This document shows, one piece after another, positions 60,651 through 64,000 of a stretch of 64,000 bases of DNA. The stretch is from Roseomonas mucosa (GTDB lineage Bacteria; Pseudomonadota; Alphaproteobacteria; Acetobacterales; Acetobacteraceae), in NCBI GenBank assembly GCA_945878375.1, contig CAMDWG010000007.1:124001-188000 (forward strand), read 5' to 3'. Under the pieces are notes generated by a model that made no database searches, had not been told where the DNA came from, and saw nothing but the letters and a program-made list of their open reading frames with translations. The translations under genes and the position numbers were made by a program. Position 1 is the first letter of the stretch; each line of letters begins with the position of its first letter.

Positions 60651-61807
60651 TGCCCGACACGCCCAGGATCGCCGAGGTCGCCTTCCATGGCCTCGGCGTG
60701 ACGCCCAAGACGAATTGGTGCTTCCTGGCCGTCCGGACCGAGGATGGCCGCACGGGCTGGGGCGAATGCACCCTCGCCAATCAGGAACCCCTGCTGGCGG
60801 CGGAGGCCGCGCGGCTTGCGGCCAATGTGGTGGGGGAGGATGCGCAGCATCGCAACCGCCTCGCGCGGTTGATCCCGCATGCGCCGGGCGGGCTGGTGGC
60901 GGCCACGGTGCTCTCGGCCTTCGACCAGGCGCTGTGCGACCTCGCCGCGCAACGTGCGGGACAGCCGCTGCACCTGTTCCTGGGCGGCGCGCTACGCGAT
61001 GCGGTGCAACTCTACGCCAATATCAATCGCGGCGCGAACCCGCGCAGCCCCGAAGGCTTCGCCGCCGCCGCGACGCGCGCGGTGGCGCAGGGTTTTCGGG
61101 CCGTGAAGCTCGCGCCCTTCGAGCCGCTGATGTGGGAGGATGGGCTGTCGGACGCAAATCGCGCGGCCTATGCCGAGGGGCTGGCGCGCATCGCCGCGGT
61201 ACGCGACGCCGTCGGATCCGCCGTGGACGTGATGGTGGACGCGCATTGGCGCTTCTCCCCTGGCGGCGCCGCCGGGCTGGTGCGCGATGTCGCGCCCTTT
61301 GGCCTGTTCTGGCTGGAATGCCCGGTTGCGGAAGCGAACCGCGCCGAGATCCGCCGCCTGCGCGGCATGGCCAATGACCGCGGCATGCGGCTGGCGGGGG
61401 CTGAATCCCTGGCTGGCCTCGGCGCCTATCGCGCGGTGATCGAGGCCGGTTGCTATGATGTGCTGATGCCGGATGCGAAGCATGCAGGGGGCCTCGAGGA
61501 AATCCGGCGCATCGCGGCGCTGGCCCAGACGGCGGGGATCGAGATCGCGCCGCACAACCCCACCGGCCCGGTCTGCCACGCCCATTCCGTGCATCTCTGC
61601 GCCGTCATCCCGAATTTTCTTCTGTTGGAGGTGCAGTTCGGGGAGACGGAGGCCTTCTTCGACATGGTGGAGGGCGAGAGCCTGCGCTTCATCCAGGGCG
61701 CCGCGCCCCTGCCGCAGGCGCCCGGCCTTGGCATCGGGCTCGGCGCCGGCCCGCATACGCCGTGGCGGCGCATGGACCGGCCCTGGCTCGATCCGCGGCT
61801 CGGGTAA
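60647..61807 (+). CDS. Mandelate racemase / muconate-lactonizing-type enolase-superfamily enzyme
   Basis: 386 residues from ATG 60647 (or 60650). An N-terminal capping domain (about 1-120) includes RTGWGECTLANQEPLL. The barrel has FRAVKLAPFEP with the catalytic-type Lys, then VMVDAHWRFS, FWLECPVAEAN and MRLAGAESLAG as the three carboxylate metal ligands, and APHNPTGPVCHAHSVHL near the barrel end. This points to an acid-sugar dehydratase or racemase. The substrate should be a carboxylate delivered with the upstream Bug protein; which one is not readable. Confidence 0.87.
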   Translation: MMPDTPRIAEVAFHGLGVTPKTNWCFLAVRTEDGRTGWGECTLANQEPLLAAEAARLAANVVGEDAQHRNRLARLIPHAPGGLVAATVLSAFDQALCDLAAQRAGQPLHLFLGGALRDAVQLYANINRGANPRSPEGFAAAATRAVAQGFRAVKLAPFEPLMWEDGLSDANRAAYAEGLARIAAVRDAVGSAVDVMVDAHWRFSPGGAAGLVRDVAPFGLFWLECPVAEANRAEIRRLRGMANDRGMRLAGAESLAGLGAYRAVIEAGCYDVLMPDAKHAGGLEEIRRIAALAQTAGIEIAPHNPTGPVCHAHSVHLCAVIPNFLLLEVQFGETEAFFDMVEGESLRFIQGAAPLPQAPGLGIGLGAGPHTPWRRMDRPWLDPRLG

Positions 61808-61817
61808 GGCCCGGGGG

Positions 61818-62729
61818 ATGATCTCCACCTGGGTCGCGGCGAGTGCCGTGGCTGCCCTGTTCCAATGCTGGCGCACCGCCCTGCAGCAGCGGCTGCGGGG
61901 GGAATTGTCGGTCAATGCGGCCGGGGTGGTGCGCTATTTGTATGGCGTGCCGGTCGGGCTGCTGCTGCTGCTGGGTTATGGGGCGGCGACCGGCGTGGGG
62001 CTGCCGGAACTCACCGCCTGGGCGCTGCTGCTCTGCGCGCTCGGCGGCTTCGCGCAGATCCTCGGGACCAATTTGCTGATCATGGCCTTTGGCCATCGCA
62101 ACTTCGCCGCTGGCACGGCCTATGCGAAGACCGAGGCGGTGCAGGCGGCGGTGATCGGCGTGCTGCTGCTGGGGGAGAACCTCGCGGCGCTGTCCTGGCT
62201 TGGCATCGCCATCGGGGTGGGGGGGGTGCTCTACCTCTCGCTGGCCGGGCGCGGGACCTCACCCAGTGAGATGCTGCGCGGCATCACCCAGCCGGCGGCG
62301 CTGTGCGGGATCGGCGCCGGTTTCTGCTTCGCCTTCACCAGCGTGATGATCCGGGCGGCCAACCAGGACATGCCGGGGGATGCGCTGATCCACAAGGCGC
62401 TGTTGCTGCTGGTGGTCACCAACAGCTTGCAGACGCTGATGCAGGGAAGCTGGCTGGTGTGGAGGGAGCCCGCCTCGGTCCGTGCGGTCTTCGCCAGTTG
62501 GCGCAGCTCGGCGCAGGTGGGGGCGCTGTCGGCGTTGGGCTCGGCCTGCTGGTTCTCCGCTTTCGCGCTGGCGCCGGTGGCGCTGGTGCGGGCGGTGGGG
62601 CAGGTGGAGATCCTGTTCACCCTCGCCTTCAGCCGCTTCTTCCTGAAGGAAACCGCTCGGCGGGCCGATACGCTGGGGGCGCTGGTGGTGGTGGCCGGGG
62701 TGGTGCTGGTCCTGCTGGGCAGCGCCTGA
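61818..62729 (+). CDS. DMT/EamA-family transporter
   Basis: 303 residues with about ten hydrophobic helices in two repeats of five. AAGVVRYLYGVPVGLLLLL, LGTNLLIMAFGHRNFAAGTAYAKTEA and VRAVGQVEILFTLAFSRFFLKE are typical of EamA permeases. GGGGG precedes the ATG and the gene starts 10 bases after the enolase-superfamily gene, so it may export or import a product of that pathway. The 239-base gap that follows should contain the ATP synthase operon promoter. Confidence 0.85.
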   Translation: MISTWVAASAVAALFQCWRTALQQRLRGELSVNAAGVVRYLYGVPVGLLLLLGYGAATGVGLPELTAWALLLCALGGFAQILGTNLLIMAFGHRNFAAGTAYAKTEAVQAAVIGVLLLGENLAALSWLGIAIGVGGVLYLSLAGRGTSPSEMLRGITQPAALCGIGAGFCFAFTSVMIRAANQDMPGDALIHKALLLLVVTNSLQTLMQGSWLVWREPASVRAVFASWRSSAQVGALSALGSACWFSAFALAPVALVRAVGQVEILFTLAFSRFFLKETARRADTLGALVVVAGVVLVLLGSA

Positions 62730-62968
62730 CCCGCCGACCCGCCCTGGGGCGGCGCCAACCGCTTGATCCGGCGTGGGATCGGGCCCCTTCCCGGGCGGAA
62801 CCGTGCCGCGCCGGCATCATCATGGGGCGGTGCAGCATATTTACGCGCCGCAGGGCGCATGGTAAGGCGCCGCCGCCGCTACCAGAGGGGGCTTTGCGGC
62901 TTCCTCCCACGCACACCTTACGCATCGCGCCGCCTGGCGCGCCGCTCAGAAACAGGACCGGGACCGCC

Positions 62969-63568
62969 TTGGCCTCCGCCACGACGACCAGCACGGCCCA
63001 TGAGGCCCCAAACCCGACCGGGCTGGCGGAGCGCTATGCGCTGGCGCTGCTCGGCATCACCGATGATCTGCGCGCGACGGAGCCCGGCGCCGCCGACCGC
63101 ATCGCCGCCGATCTCGAAGCGCTGTTCCGCCTGTGGCGGGAAGATGCGGGCTTCCGCGCCTTCGTCGCCGATCCCAGGCTCGATTCCGGCGCCCAGCGCC
63201 GTGGCGCCTTCGCGATCATCGAGCGTGCGGGCATCGGCACCGAGGTGCGGAACCTGGTCGGCGTGCTGATCCATAACCGCCGCCTCGGCCAGCTTCCCTC
63301 GGTCGCGGCCGCCTTCGGCGCCCAGCTGGCCACCCGTCGCGGCCAGCAGACCGCCAAGGTCACCACCGCCCATGCCCTGTCCGACACCCAGCGCGCGCAG
63401 CTTGTGGCGCGGCTGACGGAGGCAGGTTTCTCCGGCGTGAAGCTGCAGGAATCCGTCGATCCCGCCCTTCTGGGCGGGCTCGTGGTCCGCATCGGCTCGC
63501 GCCTTTACGACAACTCGATCAAGTCCAAGCTGCAGCGACTGCAGTACGCGATGAAGGGGGCTGCCTGA
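62969..63568 (+). CDS. atpH: ATP synthase F1 subunit delta
   Basis: 199 residues from TTG 62969; no ATG or GTG fits the family start better, and the frame is open far upstream. [16 protein letters not shown] is the conserved N-terminus. [38 protein letters not shown] and [26 protein letters not shown] are the OSCP/delta signature. It connects the F1 head to the peripheral stalk at the inner membrane. It is followed 1 base later by atpA. Confidence 0.94.
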   Translation: MASATTTSTAHEAPNPTGLAERYALALLGITDDLRATEPGAADRIAADLEALFRLWREDAGFRAFVADPRLDSGAQRRGAFAIIERAGIGTEVRNLVGVLIHNRRLGQLPSVAAAFGAQLATRRGQQTAKVTTAHALSDTQRAQLVARLTEAGFSGVKLQESVDPALLGGLVVRIGSRLYDNSIKSKLQRLQYAMKGAA

Positions 63569-63569
63569 C

Positions 63570-64000
63570 ATGGATATCCGTCCTGCTGAGATCTCGGAGA
63601 TCCTGAAGGCGCAGATCGCCGGCTTCGACGCCGAGGCGAATGTGGCCGAGGTCGGCACCGTGCTGACCGTCGGCGACGGCATCGCCCGCGTCTACGGCCT
63701 GCAGAACGTGATGGCCGGCGAACTCGTGGAGTTCCCCGCTTCCGGGCTGAAGGGCATGGCGCTGAACCTCGAGACCGACAATGTCGGTATCGTGATCTTC
63801 GGCGACGACAAGTCCGTGCGCGAAGGCGACACCGTCAGCCGCACCGGCTCGATCGTGGACGTCCCGGTCGGCAAGGGCCTGCTCGGCCGCGTCGTGGACG
63901 GCCTCGGCAACCCGATCGACGGCAAGGGCCCGATCGCGGCGACCGAGCGCAAGCGCGTCGAGGTGAAGGCCCCCGGCATCATCCCGCGCAAGTCGGTGCA
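63570..64000 (+). CDS. atpA: ATP synthase F1 subunit alpha, 3' partial
   Basis: The first 143 residues of AtpA run off the right edge. [73 protein letters not shown] and [12 protein letters not shown] are highly conserved. The Walker A region lies beyond the window. The atpH-atpA order is the standard alphaproteobacterial F1 operon. Confidence 0.97.
   Translation, partial: MDIRPAEISEILKAQIAGFDAEANVAEVGTVLTVGDGIARVYGLQNVMAGELVEFPASGLKGMALNLETDNVGIVIFGDDKSVREGDTVSRTGSIVDVPVGKGLLGRVVDGLGNPIDGKGPIAATERKRVEVKAPGIIPRKSV

Overview
The window is high-GC DNA with dense, often overlapping genes and many GTG/TTG starts. Several traits suggest an environmental alphaproteobacterium, most likely an Acetobacteraceae/Roseomonas-like member of the Rhodospirillales. 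These are a tripartite tricarboxylate transporter (TTT) with three Bug-type binding proteins, a MaeB with a phosphotransacetylase tail, a PetP/SinR-like XRE regulator, a CtrA/FtcR-type regulator and an atpH-atpA order. The taxonomic call is inference from gene content; no rRNA gene is present.

Layout. 1-5597: end of a nucleoside transporter, a class III aminotransferase and a leftward tctC-tctB-tctA operon. 5833-8707: tRNA-Arg(CCG) followed by a decayed integrative-element scar. It holds two tandem copies of the tRNA 3' end plus integrase N-terminus, and a second integrase split by an internal inversion. 8826-10861: flagellar genes (FtcR/CtrA-like regulator, motB, motA) whose last member, motA, is cut short at the scar. 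11390-23048: surface polysaccharide region with five glycosyltransferases, one of them fused to a methyltransferase, plus a free methyltransferase, UDP-galactopyranose mutase and an unrecognised protein built of two copies of one domain. Part of it (about 15.1-18.8 kb) is visibly richer in A+T than its surroundings. 23397-25480: KGG stress protein, endonuclease III, DUF2244 protein and XRE regulator. 25839-29958: two RTX exoproteins, one with seven near-identical 59-residue beta-propeller repeats and one a serralysin-like M10 protease. 30160-41781: tRNA-Gln(TTG), a CheB-CheR-PAS-HWE kinase fusion, glnD, mutS and maeB. 41839-51687: inositol catabolism (iolE, iolD, divergent iolG-like dehydrogenase, SDR, inositol-monophosphatase-like enzyme) leading directly into an AfuABC/FbpABC-type ABC importer. 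51845-61807: catabolic genes, including a molybdenum hydroxylase pair with a Bug protein and a 4,5-dihydroxyphthalate-decarboxylase-like protein, a class II aldolase, and a Bug protein with an enolase-superfamily enzyme. 61818-64000: DMT transporter and the start of the F1Fo ATP synthase operon.

How the genes work together. The most coherent system is the inositol block. The IMPase-like gene and a phosphosugar/iron-type ABC importer lie downstream of inositol dehydrogenase genes and in the same direction, which suggests uptake and dephosphorylation of a phosphorylated inositol or related polyol before oxidation. The strongest structural stories are the rearranged tRNA-Arg integration scar that truncates motA, and the C14/G8 homopolymer pair in the divergent mutS-maeB promoter region. 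All functional calls are from reading the sequence; no database search was run.
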